Source: DATJUF01 sp035524095 (GTDB lineage: Bacteria > Desulfobacterota > Binatia > Binatales > Binataceae). Taken from it: a DNA stretch of 28,333 nt. The stretch is taken from NCBI GenBank assembly GCA_035524095.1, contig DATKPK010000136.1, forward strand, positions 1-28,333, in the 5' to 3' direction. Both the position numbers and the translations under genes were made by a program. The notes beneath the pieces were generated by a model. The model did not search any database, was not told the origin of the DNA, and saw nothing but the letters and a program-made list of their open reading frames with translations. Shown here piece after piece: positions 16,025 through 24,178 of this stretch (positions within the stretch are counted from its first letter, which is position 1; each line of letters starts with the position of its first letter).

Positions 16025-16648
16025 TCATTCACCAGTCCGCTGCAACATCCGCCATACCCGCACACCGATCGGCACGATCTCGCCGATCGTCCGGTAACCG
16101 GCTTTCGTATAGTATGCAACGTTGGCTTCCGTTGCTGTCTCGAGATAGACGCCGGCTATGTCGGGCCTCAAGTTGGCTTGTTCACGAAGACAGTTGAGCA
16201 ACGCGACACCATAATGACGTCCCTGCATCGCCGGTTCTACACCTAGCACTGCCAGGTAGATGTGCGGCTCGCTCAAGCGATGGCGCGCCAGTTCATCCAC
16301 TACTGTCAGCGCGCGCCGCAAGCCGTTCAGACCGACAGCTCCCATCATCGCAGGAAGGAAGGGGAATCCGGCGGCTGCGGTAGCCAGAGCGCCGGAAGGA
16401 CGATCCACCTGCTCGATGATTGCGGCGCCTGCGATGTGCCCTTCGTCGATCACGCCCAATACCGGCTGCCCATCTCGCCGATGGTTCCGCAGGAGCACGC
16501 CAAACAAACGCCCCATGCGCTCCGCACGATCACTCGCCGGTTCGTCGCCGACGATCGCTCGCAACAGAGGATCGTTAACAAAGGCCCGCCCAAGCATCCA
16601 CCCCGCCGCGCGATATTGATCCGGAAACAGTAACGCCACCTTGGGCAT
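16025..16648 (-). CDS. GNAT family N-acetyltransferase
   Basis: This protein of about 207 residues has the GNAT acetyl-CoA-binding pattern: IYLAVLGVEPAMQGRHYGVALLNCL (strand then Q-G-R-x-x-G-x-A) in its middle and the tail strand VYLETATEANVAYYTKAGYRTIGEI. The N-terminal YRAAGWMLGRAFVNDPLLRAIV helix is the usual GNAT beginning. It transfers an acetyl group to an amine; the acceptor is unknown. ATG 16648 is used here. A GTG at 16669 would add 7 residues and has a GGAGATCGGAG run close upstream. It lies 147 nt upstream of the CoA-transferase pair on the same strand, so it may belong to that operon. Confidence 0.87.
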   Translation of the reverse strand: MPKVALLFPDQYRAAGWMLGRAFVNDPLLRAIVGDEPASDRAERMGRLFGVLLRNHRRDGQPVLGVIDEGHIAGAAIIEQVDRPSGALATAAAGFPFLPAMMGAVGLNGLRRALTVVDELARHRLSEPHIYLAVLGVEPAMQGRHYGVALLNCLREQANLRPDIAGVYLETATEANVAYYTKAGYRTIGEIVPIGVRVWRMLQRTGE

Positions 16649-16707
16649 CGCGCTTTCAGCTAGCCGCACCTGCTCCGATCTCCATTCGTTGATTCGGTTC
16701 GTCTGCT

Positions 16708-16790
16708 ACTAATTAATCACACTAGGCATCGCAAATGGTGACTCGACCGCGATACTCTATTGTTGATTGGAACCCTTTTCTTTAATTAGT
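16708..16790. repeat. AT-rich inverted repeat upstream of GNAT gene
   Basis: ACTAATTAA (16708-16716) and TTAATTAGT (16782-16790) are perfect 9-bp inverted copies 65 nt apart, in the gap between the SDR stop and the GNAT start. Both are followed by similar bases (TCAC and CAC), so they might be repeated regulator sites. The strong AT bias contrasts with the flanking genes. Confidence 0.4.
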
Positions 16791-16804
16791 CACTTGCCGC
16801 CCAC

Positions 16805-17569
16805 TCACGAAGCGAACAGACCACCATCGACTGGCATCGTCACTCCAGTCACGTATGACGCCTGCGGTGAGCATAACCAGGTCACTGCGATCGCGATCTC
16901 TTCAGGGTTGGCATAGCGCCGCATCGGCACGATCGCCTCGAACTCTTTGCGTCCGGGCGCGCCTTCGTTGTGGGCGATCCGCTCCATCATAGGTGTATCG
17001 ACGGGACCTGGACACACAGCGTTGATGCGGATGCCGCTCTGCGCACATTCAATCGCCGCGCTTTTGGTCATCCCAACGACCGCATGCTTGCTCGCGACAT
17101 AGATAGACAGGCTCGGAAAGCCCGACAACCCTGCGACCGACGCTGTATTGACGATCGCGCCACCGCCCTGTTTGCGCATCTGCTGAATTTCATGCTTGAG
17201 GCATAGCCAGACGCCCTTGACGTTGATCGCCATGACCCGGTCGTAGCTGCGTTCTGACGTCTCGTGAAGTTCGATCACATCGCCTTCGACGCCGGCGTTG
17301 TTGTAGGCGCAGTCCAGCCGTCCGTGAGCCTTCACGATCCCTGCAATAAGGCCCTGTACCTGAGCCGCGTCTGTGACGTCAGCGAGCACAAACTCCGCCT
17401 TGCCGCCACTATCGCCAATCATTTTTATCGTCGTCTCCCCGCCCTCGCGATTGACATCGGCACCCGTTACGACCGCGCCCTCGCGTGCAAAATTGATCGC
17501 GGTCGCGCGGCCTATGCCGCTACTGCATCCTGTTATAAGCGCTATTTTTCCTTCGAGCAGATTCGCCAT
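16805..17569 (-). CDS. Short-chain dehydrogenase/reductase (SDR)
   Basis: This 254-residue classical SDR is an NAD(P)-dependent oxidoreductase for hydroxyl/keto groups. It shows the cofactor motif TGCSSGIG (13-20), Asp38 after strand 2 (favouring NAD), the NNAG motif (90-93), catalytic Asn116, Ser144, Tyr157 and Lys161 (Y-x-x-x-K), and the PG motif in CPGPVDTP. Full family length, no signal peptide. It is divergent from the second luciferase-like gene with a 273-nt gap holding a palindrome at 17638-17650, which may be the operator for both. The substrate is unknown; in this neighbourhood a 3-hydroxyacyl or cyclic alcohol substrate is a guess. Confidence 0.92.
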   Translation of the reverse strand: MANLLEGKIALITGCSSGIGRATAINFAREGAVVTGADVNREGGETTIKMIGDSGGKAEFVLADVTDAAQVQGLIAGIVKAHGRLDCAYNNAGVEGDVIELHETSERSYDRVMAINVKGVWLCLKHEIQQMRKQGGGAIVNTASVAGLSGFPSLSIYVASKHAVVGMTKSAAIECAQSGIRINAVCPGPVDTPMMERIAHNEGAPGRKEFEAIVPMRRYANPEEIAIAVTWLCSPQASYVTGVTMPVDGGLFAS

Positions 17570-17637
17570 AGTCAGTCCTCATCGGTTCAATAATCTGGAA
17601 GGGCGGCGCTTCAATGCGGTTTGCGGCCGCTCTTATA

Positions 17638-17650
17638 CTAGTCAGACTAG
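17638..17650. promoter_or_regulatory. Palindrome CTAGTC-A-GACTAG, possible operator
   Basis: A perfect 6-bp inverted repeat with a 1-nt centre lies 69 nt upstream of the SDR start, in the divergent gap to the luciferase-like gene. The size and near-continuous symmetry suit a dimeric repressor such as a TetR-type protein. No such regulator is encoded next to it in this window. Confidence 0.4.
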
Positions 17651-17842
17651 GTGAATTAGCGCTGCCTTTACAAACGACGCAAGACACCTGCGCACTTGTC
17701 GCCAGAGCCTCACGAGGTGTATTCCTCGCGGCAGCGCACTGTCGCTGATTCATCTAAGTGCGATTGCGCCACGCATGCGCAATGCGGCGGATTTGCGCCA
17801 ACATAACGGGAGGCGGGACCGCATCGGCCCGCGAATCGTCGC

Positions 17843-18892
17843 ATGAAGGTCGCATTCGGCATCAATCTTTTTCCGGGTAGCGCGCTTCTCAGCCGCGAAG
17901 ATACCGGCAAGTTCAGCGATCTCGTACGGATGGCCGAGGATTATGGTGCTGAGGCCGTCGGCACCTATGATTCAGCCTTCGTTGGCGGCGACGCCTACGT
18001 TCGCGCGACCATCGCCGCGATGGCCTCGACCCGTGCCCGCGTTGGCCTGCGCCCAACCAACCCACTGACACGCGAACCGCAGGTGATGGCCTCGTTTCTA
18101 GCGTCAATCGATAGCCTAACCGGTGGACGGGCCTTCATGGATATCGGCAGCGGCGACAGCGCCGTCCTGAATATCGGTTACAAGATTGCCTCGCGCGCCA
18201 GGCTCAAAGATTACGTCACTTGTGTGCGTAATTTGCTCGCCACCGGCACCGCGACATATCGGAGCCGTCCACAACGTGTACGCTGGTCACGCGAGGCCGT
18301 CCGCCCGCGCATCCCGATTTCGCTATGCGCCGAGGGTCCGAAAATGCTGCATCTGGGCGGTCGGATTTTCGACGGCGTGATCGCGGGCACCGGACTGCTT
18401 CCCGAAATTATCAAGGACACGATTGCACGGATTCACGCCGGCGCGCTTGAGGCTCGCCGTGATCCATCCTCCGTCGATATCTGGTTCACAACGCGCACCT
18501 CGCTGCATGAGGACCGCGACCATGCCATCGCCAACGTCAAGGCTTCAGTCTCGTCGATTCTCAACCACTCAATGCGCCAGGGTCTCGACGGCAAGCACGT
18601 GCCAGAAGATTTCCGCGAGAAGCTCCAGGAATACGTCGACGGCTATGTGCTCTATGATCACGTTCTCAACGAAGGGCGCAATCCTCAAAGGATGGATCAG
18701 CTTGGCTTGACCGACTACGCGGTCAAACGCTTCGCCCTAGCCGGCAATCCCGGCGATTGGATTGCTCGCATAGAAGCGCTGGCCGAGGCCGGTGCAACAA
18801 AGCTGTGGGTAGGTCCGGTCGGCGGACGGCTCGACAGCCAGATTCACTATATGCGCGTCCTCGGCGAACAGATTATGTCACACTTTGTATAA
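17843..18892 (+). CDS. LLM-class (Mer-like) F420/FMN-dependent oxidoreductase
   Basis: This 349-residue luciferase-like TIM-barrel protein resembles methylene-tetrahydromethanopterin reductase (Mer) and other F420- or FMN-dependent members of the family. Features are FSDLVRMAEDYGAEAVGTYDSAF near the N-terminus, RARVGLRPTNPLTREPQVMASFLASIDSLTGGRAFMDIGSGDSA (about 63-106), and IPISLCAEGPKMLHLGGRIFDGVIAGTGL. The SGDSA and TGGR segments match the cofactor phosphate region of the family. It is a different branch from the longer gene at 8058-9398. It reads divergently from the SDR gene. No strong ribosome site precedes ATG 17843. Confidence 0.9.
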   Translation: MKVAFGINLFPGSALLSREDTGKFSDLVRMAEDYGAEAVGTYDSAFVGGDAYVRATIAAMASTRARVGLRPTNPLTREPQVMASFLASIDSLTGGRAFMDIGSGDSAVLNIGYKIASRARLKDYVTCVRNLLATGTATYRSRPQRVRWSREAVRPRIPISLCAEGPKMLHLGGRIFDGVIAGTGLLPEIIKDTIARIHAGALEARRDPSSVDIWFTTRTSLHEDRDHAIANVKASVSSILNHSMRQGLDGKHVPEDFREKLQEYVDGYVLYDHVLNEGRNPQRMDQLGLTDYAVKRFALAGNPGDWIARIEALAEAGATKLWVGPVGGRLDSQIHYMRVLGEQIMSHFV

Positions 18893-18955
18893 GTTTGATC
18901 CCACGCCGTTAGGTCAAGCTGCCGATTGGTGCTCCCTTTCATGATCGAATGGCCG

Positions 18956-20452
18956 CTAGTTCGCCGATGAGAGCGGCTGGGCAATCTTTTCGAGACTGGC
19001 TCCTTCGGCTGCGACACCGAGAAACACTTCGACGATCGCCGCGCCTATCATCAGCGCTGCAGCGACCAGATAACCCTCCATCAGCGCAGCGCGCGACCCG
19101 GTGTCGATCAGGCGGCCGAAATACCACGGCGCGACAATCCCTCCCACCGCGGTACCCACTGAATAGAACAGTGCGATCGCTAGCGCACGCATCTCCAGCG
19201 GAAAAATCTCGCTGACTGTAAGATAAGCGGAACTCGCCGCCGGCGATGCGAAGAAGAACATCCCGGTCCATAGAACCGTCAGACTGAATGATGTTAAAGC
19301 GCGATGCGCGAACAGGTAGCCAGTTGCGATCAGTAAAGAACCGGCGATCGCGAACGTCGCAGCGATCATTTGACGGCGCCCAATCGAGTCGAAGAAATGT
19401 CCGAGCAGGAGTGGCCCGAGAAAATTGCTGAATGCAAAGGGCAGCAAATACAGCCCGGCAGCGTCCGCCCTCACGCCGAAGTAACGGTTGAGCACCAGCG
19501 CATAGGTGAAAAAGATCGCGTTGTAGACAAACGCCTGAGCGATCATCAGCGACAGGCCGAGCAGGGTCCGCGACCTGTAATCGGTCACCATCGGCTTCAA
19601 GATCACGCCAAGCCCGAAGTCGTGCCGCACCCTGATTCGGATAGCGTCAGACTGCTCCGCCGGCTGAAGCTGCATATCGGTTTCCCGCTCAACTGTCTCC
19701 TCGATTTCATCTACGGTGCTCTCGGCCTCGTCAGGGCGGCCATGGGTCATCAACCAGCGGGGACTTTCCGGGATGAATTCGCGCAGGAACAAGACGACAA
19801 GGCCAATGATCGCGCCCGCGCCAAAGCCGATGCGCCAGCCGATCTTAACGGGCAGGATGTGAGCGTTGAGGATTACCAGTGTCGAAGCAGACCCAAGCGC
19901 CGCACCGAGCCAGTAACTGCCGTTGATAATCAGATCTATGCGCCCGCGCAGGCGTGCCGGTATCAATTCGTCGATAGCAGAGTTCACCGCCGAGTATTCG
20001 CCGCCGATGCCCATCCCGGTGATGAAGCGGAACAGGGCGAAGCTCACGAGGTTCCACGATAGCGCTGTCAGGCCGACGCCGATCAAATACACTGACAGGC
20101 TGAGGAAAAAGAACATCCGCCTGCCGAAGCGGTCGGTCAGATGGCCAAAAACCAGCGAGCCGATCACCGCTCCCGCTAGATAGGCGGAGCTGATCGAGCC
20201 AATCTCTGCGGCAGAAAAATGGAGAACGTCGGGACGTTGCAGGACCGCGCTTATCGCACCCATCAGCGTGACTTCAAGACCATCGAGCACCCAGGTGATA
20301 CCGAGGCCGATGACCAATAGCCAATGAAAGCGGCTCCAGGGTAGCCGATCCAGTCGCGCGGGAATTAGTGTGGTGAAGACCTCACCGCCGGTAGGCGCGC
20401 CAGACGTGCTGGTGGAAGATTCGCCATGATTGTAAGTCGCGCCGCTCATCAT
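18956..20452 (-). CDS. MFS transporter (sugar/aromatic-acid type)
   Basis: This roughly 498-residue major facilitator has about 12 membrane segments. It begins with WSRFHWLLVIGLGITWVLDGLEVTL, has the loop 2-3 motif GHLTDRFGRRMFFF, and FITGMGIGGEYSAVNSAIDELIPARLRGR, which resembles the sugar-porter/metabolite:H+ symporter motifs. A cytoplasmic loop of about 60 residues holds acidic residues. The Asp in the WVLDGLE segment of TM1 is typical of aromatic or organic-acid transporters (AAHS-like), but the substrate cannot be read. I chose ATG 20452 (second ATG 20449 adjacent) because the frame upstream to 20566 is basic and lacks membrane features. The start codon sits in a perfect inverted repeat. 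Confidence 0.9.
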   Translation of the reverse strand: MMSGATYNHGESSTSTSGAPTGGEVFTTLIPARLDRLPWSRFHWLLVIGLGITWVLDGLEVTLMGAISAVLQRPDVLHFSAAEIGSISSAYLAGAVIGSLVFGHLTDRFGRRMFFFLSLSVYLIGVGLTALSWNLVSFALFRFITGMGIGGEYSAVNSAIDELIPARLRGRIDLIINGSYWLGAALGSASTLVILNAHILPVKIGWRIGFGAGAIIGLVVLFLREFIPESPRWLMTHGRPDEAESTVDEIEETVERETDMQLQPAEQSDAIRIRVRHDFGLGVILKPMVTDYRSRTLLGLSLMIAQAFVYNAIFFTYALVLNRYFGVRADAAGLYLLPFAFSNFLGPLLLGHFFDSIGRRQMIAATFAIAGSLLIATGYLFAHRALTSFSLTVLWTGMFFFASPAASSAYLTVSEIFPLEMRALAIALFYSVGTAVGGIVAPWYFGRLIDTGSRAALMEGYLVAAALMIGAAIVEVFLGVAAEGASLEKIAQPLSSAN

Positions 20453-20469
20453 TTTGTCCCACAAAATGA
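20449..20469. promoter_or_regulatory. Perfect inverted repeat over the MFS start codon
   Basis: TCATTTTGT-CCC-ACAAAATGA is a perfect 9-bp inverted repeat with a 3-nt centre. The MFS start codon (minus strand, 20450-20452) lies in the downstream arm, and the GTGGGA sequence that could bind the ribosome is in the stem and loop. It may be a translation-blocking hairpin or a regulator site. If the true start is upstream at 20566, it would be coding. Confidence 0.45.
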
Positions 20470-20649
20470 AAACGGTCCTATGCTCCGCAAGAAAACGGCC
20501 AAGCCGCTGTATGCGCTTTAATCCCCATCGAGAAGCTAGTGAGCCCGCGGGATAGATGAGGCGCAACTATTGCTTACAAAACTTGGTGAATAATTCAGGC
20601 CAGTAGCAATCACTCACAAGCGAGTCCCCGCCGGAGGTCACATATCGCC

Positions 20650-21180
20650 GTGGATAATGTCATTGCCAAGCCCGAAGAAATCCGCCGCCGCGCCCGCGAA
20701 CATATCGAAAAGGGTGCAATCACAGAAGAATACCGCGCCGATCGCGCCAAGGTGGTCGAGTTGCTAAATCAGATTCTGGCGATCGAACTGGTTTGTATCC
20801 TCCGCTATAAGCGCCATTTTTACACTGTTCGCGGAATCGATTCGGAAGGCGTCAAGAAAGAATTCGCCGAGCACGCGCTGGAAGCCCAGCAACATGCCGA
20901 TATGGTCGCTGCGCGGATTGTCGAGTTGAATGGTACGCCGAATTTCAATCCGGAAGGGCTCGCCCAGCGCAGTCTTTCTCAATACAGCGACTCCACCGGC
21001 ATTGGCGAAATGATCAAGGAGGACCTGATTGCGGAGCGTGTCGCGATAGAATTCTACACAGAGTTCGTGCGCTGGATCGGCAACGATGATTTGAGCACCC
21101 GCAAAATGATGACAGACAACCTGGCGGTTGAAGAACAACACGCCGAAGACATGAAGAAACTGCTCTCACGCCACAGTTAG
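20650..21180 (+). CDS. Ferritin-like diiron protein (bacterioferritin/Dps-type)
   Basis: This 176-residue four-helix-bundle protein looks like a bacterioferritin-like iron store or iron oxidase. The diiron ligands fit Glu46 (AIELVCILRYKRH, with Tyr53), Glu78-x2/3-His82 (EAQQHAD), Glu129 and Glu161/His164 (EEQHAED). The two E-x-x-H pairs are typical of the family. There is no haem Met where bacterioferritin usually has one (near Met52), so it may be a haem-free form. The start is GTG 20650, with GGAGG 12 nt upstream. The divergent MFS gene shares this promoter region (20453-20649). Neighbouring mntP suggests a metal-homeostasis group. Confidence 0.88.
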   Translation: MDNVIAKPEEIRRRAREHIEKGAITEEYRADRAKVVELLNQILAIELVCILRYKRHFYTVRGIDSEGVKKEFAEHALEAQQHADMVAARIVELNGTPNFNPEGLAQRSLSQYSDSTGIGEMIKEDLIAERVAIEFYTEFVRWIGNDDLSTRKMMTDNLAVEEQHAEDMKKLLSRHS

Positions 21181-21381
21181 GCGCCTATCGAATGTTTCTG
21201 GACTGGCCACCAATCTTCAGCTGTGGCTTGAGAACTTGGCGTGAATCCGTTTCATAGCAGACGCTGGCGGCCTCCTTTTCTATAACATTCCTTGCAGATA
21301 ATCGCGCGGGCCCGCTGCGTCGCTCACCATCCGGCCGATATCCGCTCCTTTCCTCTCGTCTGAAATATCCCCGTCGGCTAG

Positions 21382-21412
21382 GGTAACTCGCTCTGCCGAG
21401 CGAGGTGGTACC
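21382..21412 (+). promoter_or_regulatory. Hairpin overlapping the mntP ribosome site
   Basis: CTCGCTC (21387-21393) pairs with GAGCGAG (21398-21404) around TGCC, and outer GGTA/TACC arms can extend it. The likely ribosome site GAGGTGG (21402-21408), 9 nt before the GTG start, shares its GAG with the 3' arm. The hairpin could therefore mask translation. The sequence does not fit the yybP-ykoY manganese riboswitch as I know it. Confidence 0.45.
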
Positions 21413-21417
21413 GGACA

Positions 21418-22002
21418 GTGGCGCCCCATTTAGACCTCAACCTGATGGCGAAAACGATCGCCCTTGCCCTTGCCGTGGGACTCGACGTCTTGGCGATTTC
21501 AGTCGGCGTTGGGGTAGCGCAGATTCCCTGGAAGCCGCGGTTGCGGCTCGGCGTGGTTTTTACTGTTGCCGAAATACTGATGCAGGTCACGGGCTATGGC
21601 CTCGGGACCGGTGCCGGCCGCATACTCGGTGCCTTTGCCACTTATGCAGCCCTGGCACTCCTCGCGCTGGTGGGGCTGCAGATGGTCCGCAGCTCATTCC
21701 GCGAGGAGGAGGCCCCGGCTTTCAACGCCGCGCACGGAACCGGCCTTTTGCTCATAGGGCTTTCAATCAGTCTCGACTCTCTTGGCGTCGGCTTGGCGCT
21801 GCCGGCCATCGGAATTCCCCTGATTCCGCTCCTCATCACGCTCAGCATAACCACCTCGGTCTTCACCTTCGTCGGAATAGCCTTCGGGGCCAAGCTCGGG
21901 GAGCGCTACGAGCGCGGGGCCGAGCGCCTGGCCGGCGGGATGCTCTTCGTTCTGGCGATCCTATTCTTAATCGAGCACCTTCTGAGCCATTCGCAACTGT
22001 AG
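21418..22002 (+). CDS. mntP: MntP-like manganese efflux pump
   Basis: This 194-residue membrane protein has about six membrane segments in two repeats. Each repeat has a metal-binding Asp in a hydrophobic helix: Asp23 (ALAVGLDVLAISVG) and Asp120 (IGLSISLDSLGVG). This is the MntP/DUF204 pattern, and the protein should export Mn2+ across the inner membrane. Start GTG 21418 has a GAGGTGG site 9 nt upstream; ATG 21445 is an alternative that would fit the usual family N-terminus. The leader contains the hairpin at 21382-21412. It follows the ferritin-like gene by 237 nt, which fits a metal-linked cluster. Confidence 0.88.
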   Translation: MAPHLDLNLMAKTIALALAVGLDVLAISVGVGVAQIPWKPRLRLGVVFTVAEILMQVTGYGLGTGAGRILGAFATYAALALLALVGLQMVRSSFREEEAPAFNAAHGTGLLLIGLSISLDSLGVGLALPAIGIPLIPLLITLSITTSVFTFVGIAFGAKLGERYERGAERLAGGMLFVLAILFLIEHLLSHSQL

Positions 22003-22150
22003 CTCCTTCCGGTCCTGCTGTTACAGTTTCGTGAACGTAAATTGGCATGGAGCTAGCTTATTACGTTCAAAGGGCGGCCCTCAGCTATGCAAAGCAGGCC
22101 GCCGCCTCAGCTATATTGGAGGAAATCAGGCGAAAGGAGCCCCAATCAAA

Positions 22151-22543
22151 ATGAAGTCGAAAGTTCTAATTGTTCTGCTCGGAACCGCGTTGGCGTTGCC
22201 CGGAATGGCACTCGCCCAATCCGCTAGCCAATCGATGCATGAGGCGGGAGCCGAAACCGAGAATGCCGCCACTGATACCGGCCACGCGTTTGTAGACGCT
22301 TATCATGGCACCAAGACCGCCACGGTTGACACTGCGATCACCGCCAAGGTCAAGACCGCGTTGGATAAGGATGACATCACCAGGCACGAGGACATCCACG
22401 TCAAAACGATAGCCAGTGTTGTAACCCTTCGCGGCAAGGTCTCCTCATCAGCAGTAGCCGACCACGCCGTCCGTCTCGCGGAGCAAACCGACGGAGTCAA
22501 AAGCGTCAGAAACCGGATGGTCATCACTACCGCTTCGAATTAA
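22151..22543 (+). CDS. Secreted BON-domain protein
   Basis: This 130-residue exported protein has a signal peptide (about 1-22, ending AMALAQ) and one BON domain (about 59-127, DTAITAKVKTALDKDDI to GVKSVRNRMVI). BON domains of this type (OsmY-like) bind phospholipid or envelope structures and are often stress-induced. I used ATG 22151, because AAAGGAG stands 12 nt upstream and the signal peptide starts here. The longer reading from 22031 has no signal. It precedes a strong terminator at 22590-22631. Confidence 0.9.
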   Translation: MKSKVLIVLLGTALALPGMALAQSASQSMHEAGAETENAATDTGHAFVDAYHGTKTATVDTAITAKVKTALDKDDITRHEDIHVKTIASVVTLRGKVSSSAVADHAVRLAEQTDGVKSVRNRMVITTASN

Positions 22544-22589
22544 CCTTCGCCAAAGCTCTCATCCCAATCAAATCTCCCTGACTGAACGG

Positions 22590-22631
22590 TCGGCCGGTAG
22601 CTCTCTTCAATGTGGCTGCCGGCCGATTTTT
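22590..22631 (+). terminator. Rho-independent terminator after BON gene
   Basis: TCGGCCGGTAGC (22590-22601) pairs with GCTGCCGGCCGA (22615-22626), a 12-bp stem with one G-U pair, followed directly by TTTTT (22627-22631). This is a textbook intrinsic terminator for the BON gene, possibly shared with mntP upstream. Confidence 0.9.
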
Positions 22632-22682
22632 AGTAATCACGTAGAATTTACCCGATCTGCGTGATCCTCTTAGCAGCATGAT

Positions 22683-22712
22683 TAGCCATTCGGGAATCCC
22701 GGATGGCTATTT
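22683..22712 (+). repeat. Perfect hairpin after the terminator
   Basis: TAGCCAT (22683-22689) pairs with ATGGCTA (22703-22709), and the interior CGGG-AAT-CCCG adds four more pairs, with one G-U between. The 3-nt loop is AAT. It is followed by TTTGATT, so it might be a weak second terminator. It could also be a dispersed intergenic hairpin element. No second copy was found in this window. Confidence 0.5.
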
Positions 22713-22904
22713 GATTCCGAAAACACGCGATAGGCACAAGGGGTTTGCCCGAACCATTTGGAAATCGCGCGAATAGCTCCTCCTTTGGAAGTCTTCGCTC
22801 ATTTCACCCGAGGTGATGCTCTGATGGCACTATGATTGCTCCCTTGTACCTACGAGGATTGGCGCTGTAGGCGTCAGTTGATGACTTTGAGGAGACAATC
22901 AACC

Positions 22905-23282
22905 ATGAAAACTGAAAATCAAAAGTCGACGGTCACGCAACTACTCAATCGCTCTGTCTACGCGGCTATCGCGTTGGCCATGGGAATCGGTGCGGCCGGA
23001 TGCTTTTACAGCCGCACTGTGGATACCGAGCCTGCGCCGATGCCGCAGGTTGTTCAAGTTCCAGCGCCGGCCCCAGTGGTAGTTCAGAGCACTACCCCGA
23101 CCGTGCCCACCGTAGATCCCACGCAGCATCAGGTGACCACGAGTTGGGGTCCTGACGGCACTGTGCAAAAGCAAACCACTACGATCGCCGATCCTAACGG
23201 GCCTGTGCAGAAGCAAACCACCACGACTTGGCAGCCGGGTGGTGCGATGCAAAGCCAGACCACTACAACTTCTACCTATTGA
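22905..23282 (+). CDS. Repeat-containing lipoprotein
   Basis: This 125-residue predicted lipoprotein has a basic N-terminus, a hydrophobic stretch and a lipobox (IGAAGC, Cys33). A Pro/Val-rich linker (about 42-65) follows. The C-terminal half is built from three degenerate repeats of about 15 residues (TSWGPDGTVQKQTTT, IADPNGPVQKQTTTT, WQPGGAMQSQTTTT). It matches no enzyme family and looks like a surface or periplasmic spacer. ATG 22905 has GAGGAG 10 nt upstream. A longer frame from 22836 lacks a start site. Confidence 0.82.
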   Translation: MKTENQKSTVTQLLNRSVYAAIALAMGIGAAGCFYSRTVDTEPAPMPQVVQVPAPAPVVVQSTTPTVPTVDPTQHQVTTSWGPDGTVQKQTTTIADPNGPVQKQTTTTWQPGGAMQSQTTTTSTY

Positions 23283-23345
23283 TGCAGCGGCTATCGAATA
23301 GTCTGGGAAACTTAGTCTTGGTCGATATCTGAGACGGCATGATGA

Positions 23346-23381
23346 CGGTTACTGCATAGTCGAAGGATTATTCAGTAACCG
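23346..23381. repeat. Inverted repeat after lipoprotein gene
   Basis: CGGTTACTG (23346-23354) and CAGTAACCG (23373-23381) are perfect 9-bp inverted copies around an 18-nt loop, in the gap before the cyclic-nucleotide-binding gene. No T-run follows. It might be a regulator site for the downstream gene or a terminator that works with Rho. Confidence 0.4.
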
Positions 23382-23530
23382 CTCAACCTCAACCATGCTG
23401 CTCCCGAATTAGTATTCGATTGACTATCTACTGACATTGAGCAACTCGATTTTGATATTTGCCAGCAACGGGTGACTTCTCGATGTAGGTTACGCTAACC
23501 GTTTGTCACACCGCCGGATTGACAGTTGTT

Positions 23531-23992
23531 ATGGCACGATCACTTTTGGATTGGTTCCGCAGCCCCGAGGGCAAACAGCGACTCGTCGCTGAACTCAAGA
23601 CACAGCCTCTGGTTCACGAGCAGGAAGACCTCGCCAACGAGATCGCCCACGATATAAAACTCGAAGCCGTGCCGCGCGGCACTGTCCTGATCGAGCAAGG
23701 CGCGTCCGATAGCGATCTGTTCTTGATTCTTCGAGGCTCATTCTCGGTGGCTATCGACGAGCGAGTAATCGCCAGGCTGGGCGCCGGGAGGCACGTCGGC
23801 GAGATAGCCGCGTTCACTGATTCCCGCCGCTCCGCAACCGTTGTTGCGATTGAAGATTCCATGGTTGCACGAGTGGGCAAGGGTGAATTCTTTGCTCTCG
23901 CAGGCGGCTTCCCAGAGCTATGGCGGCGAGTCGCTGCCGAACTGACTCGCCGACTGCTCGTTAACTCCGCAGCCGAAAGCTGCCATGGTTAA
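23531..23992 (+). CDS. Cyclic nucleotide-binding domain protein
   Basis: This 153-residue protein consists of one cyclic nucleotide-binding domain (about 40-125): VPRGTVLIEQGASDSDLFLILRGSFSV, then the phosphate-binding cassette HVGEIAAFTDSRRSATVVA, with the expected Gly-Glu and Arg-Ser-Ala positions. It has no DNA-binding helix-turn-helix, so it is not a Crp-type regulator. It is probably a cytoplasmic ligand-sensing or anchoring module. The start is ATG 23531; a TTG at 23519 is an alternative, and neither has a strong ribosome site. Confidence 0.85.
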   Translation: MARSLLDWFRSPEGKQRLVAELKTQPLVHEQEDLANEIAHDIKLEAVPRGTVLIEQGASDSDLFLILRGSFSVAIDERVIARLGAGRHVGEIAAFTDSRRSATVVAIEDSMVARVGKGEFFALAGGFPELWRRVAAELTRRLLVNSAAESCHG

Positions 23993-24178
23993 CGCCGCCA
24001 GATAGTATCAGGAGAGTCTTTTCCCAGAGCGGTCGCGACTCGCTGCATCACCTGCCGAACCGTGCAAAACGCACGCCGACGCAACACTCTAGACCCATTC
24101 AACCAGCCTCCCTTAATCGCTAAATACCTGATTTAACTAGATAATTACTGCGGCGCGGATTTTGCCCTAGGCCTTAGC

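Larger units (their letters stand above)
22544..22904. other. Intergenic region with terminator and second hairpin
   Basis: These 361 nt between the BON gene and the lipoprotein gene hold a clear rho-independent terminator (22590-22631) and a second perfect hairpin (22683-22709). The promoter for the lipoprotein must lie in the remaining part (about 22715-22890), but I see no convincing -35/-10 pair. No gene is seen. Confidence 0.5.

Noticed and set aside
19370..20062. Long plus-strand frame antisense to the MFS gene
   Set aside because: It is a shadow of the clear MFS reading frame, is highly charged and has no domain.
21181..21417. yybP-ykoY manganese riboswitch upstream of mntP
   Set aside because: The conserved cores of that riboswitch were not found in the leader.
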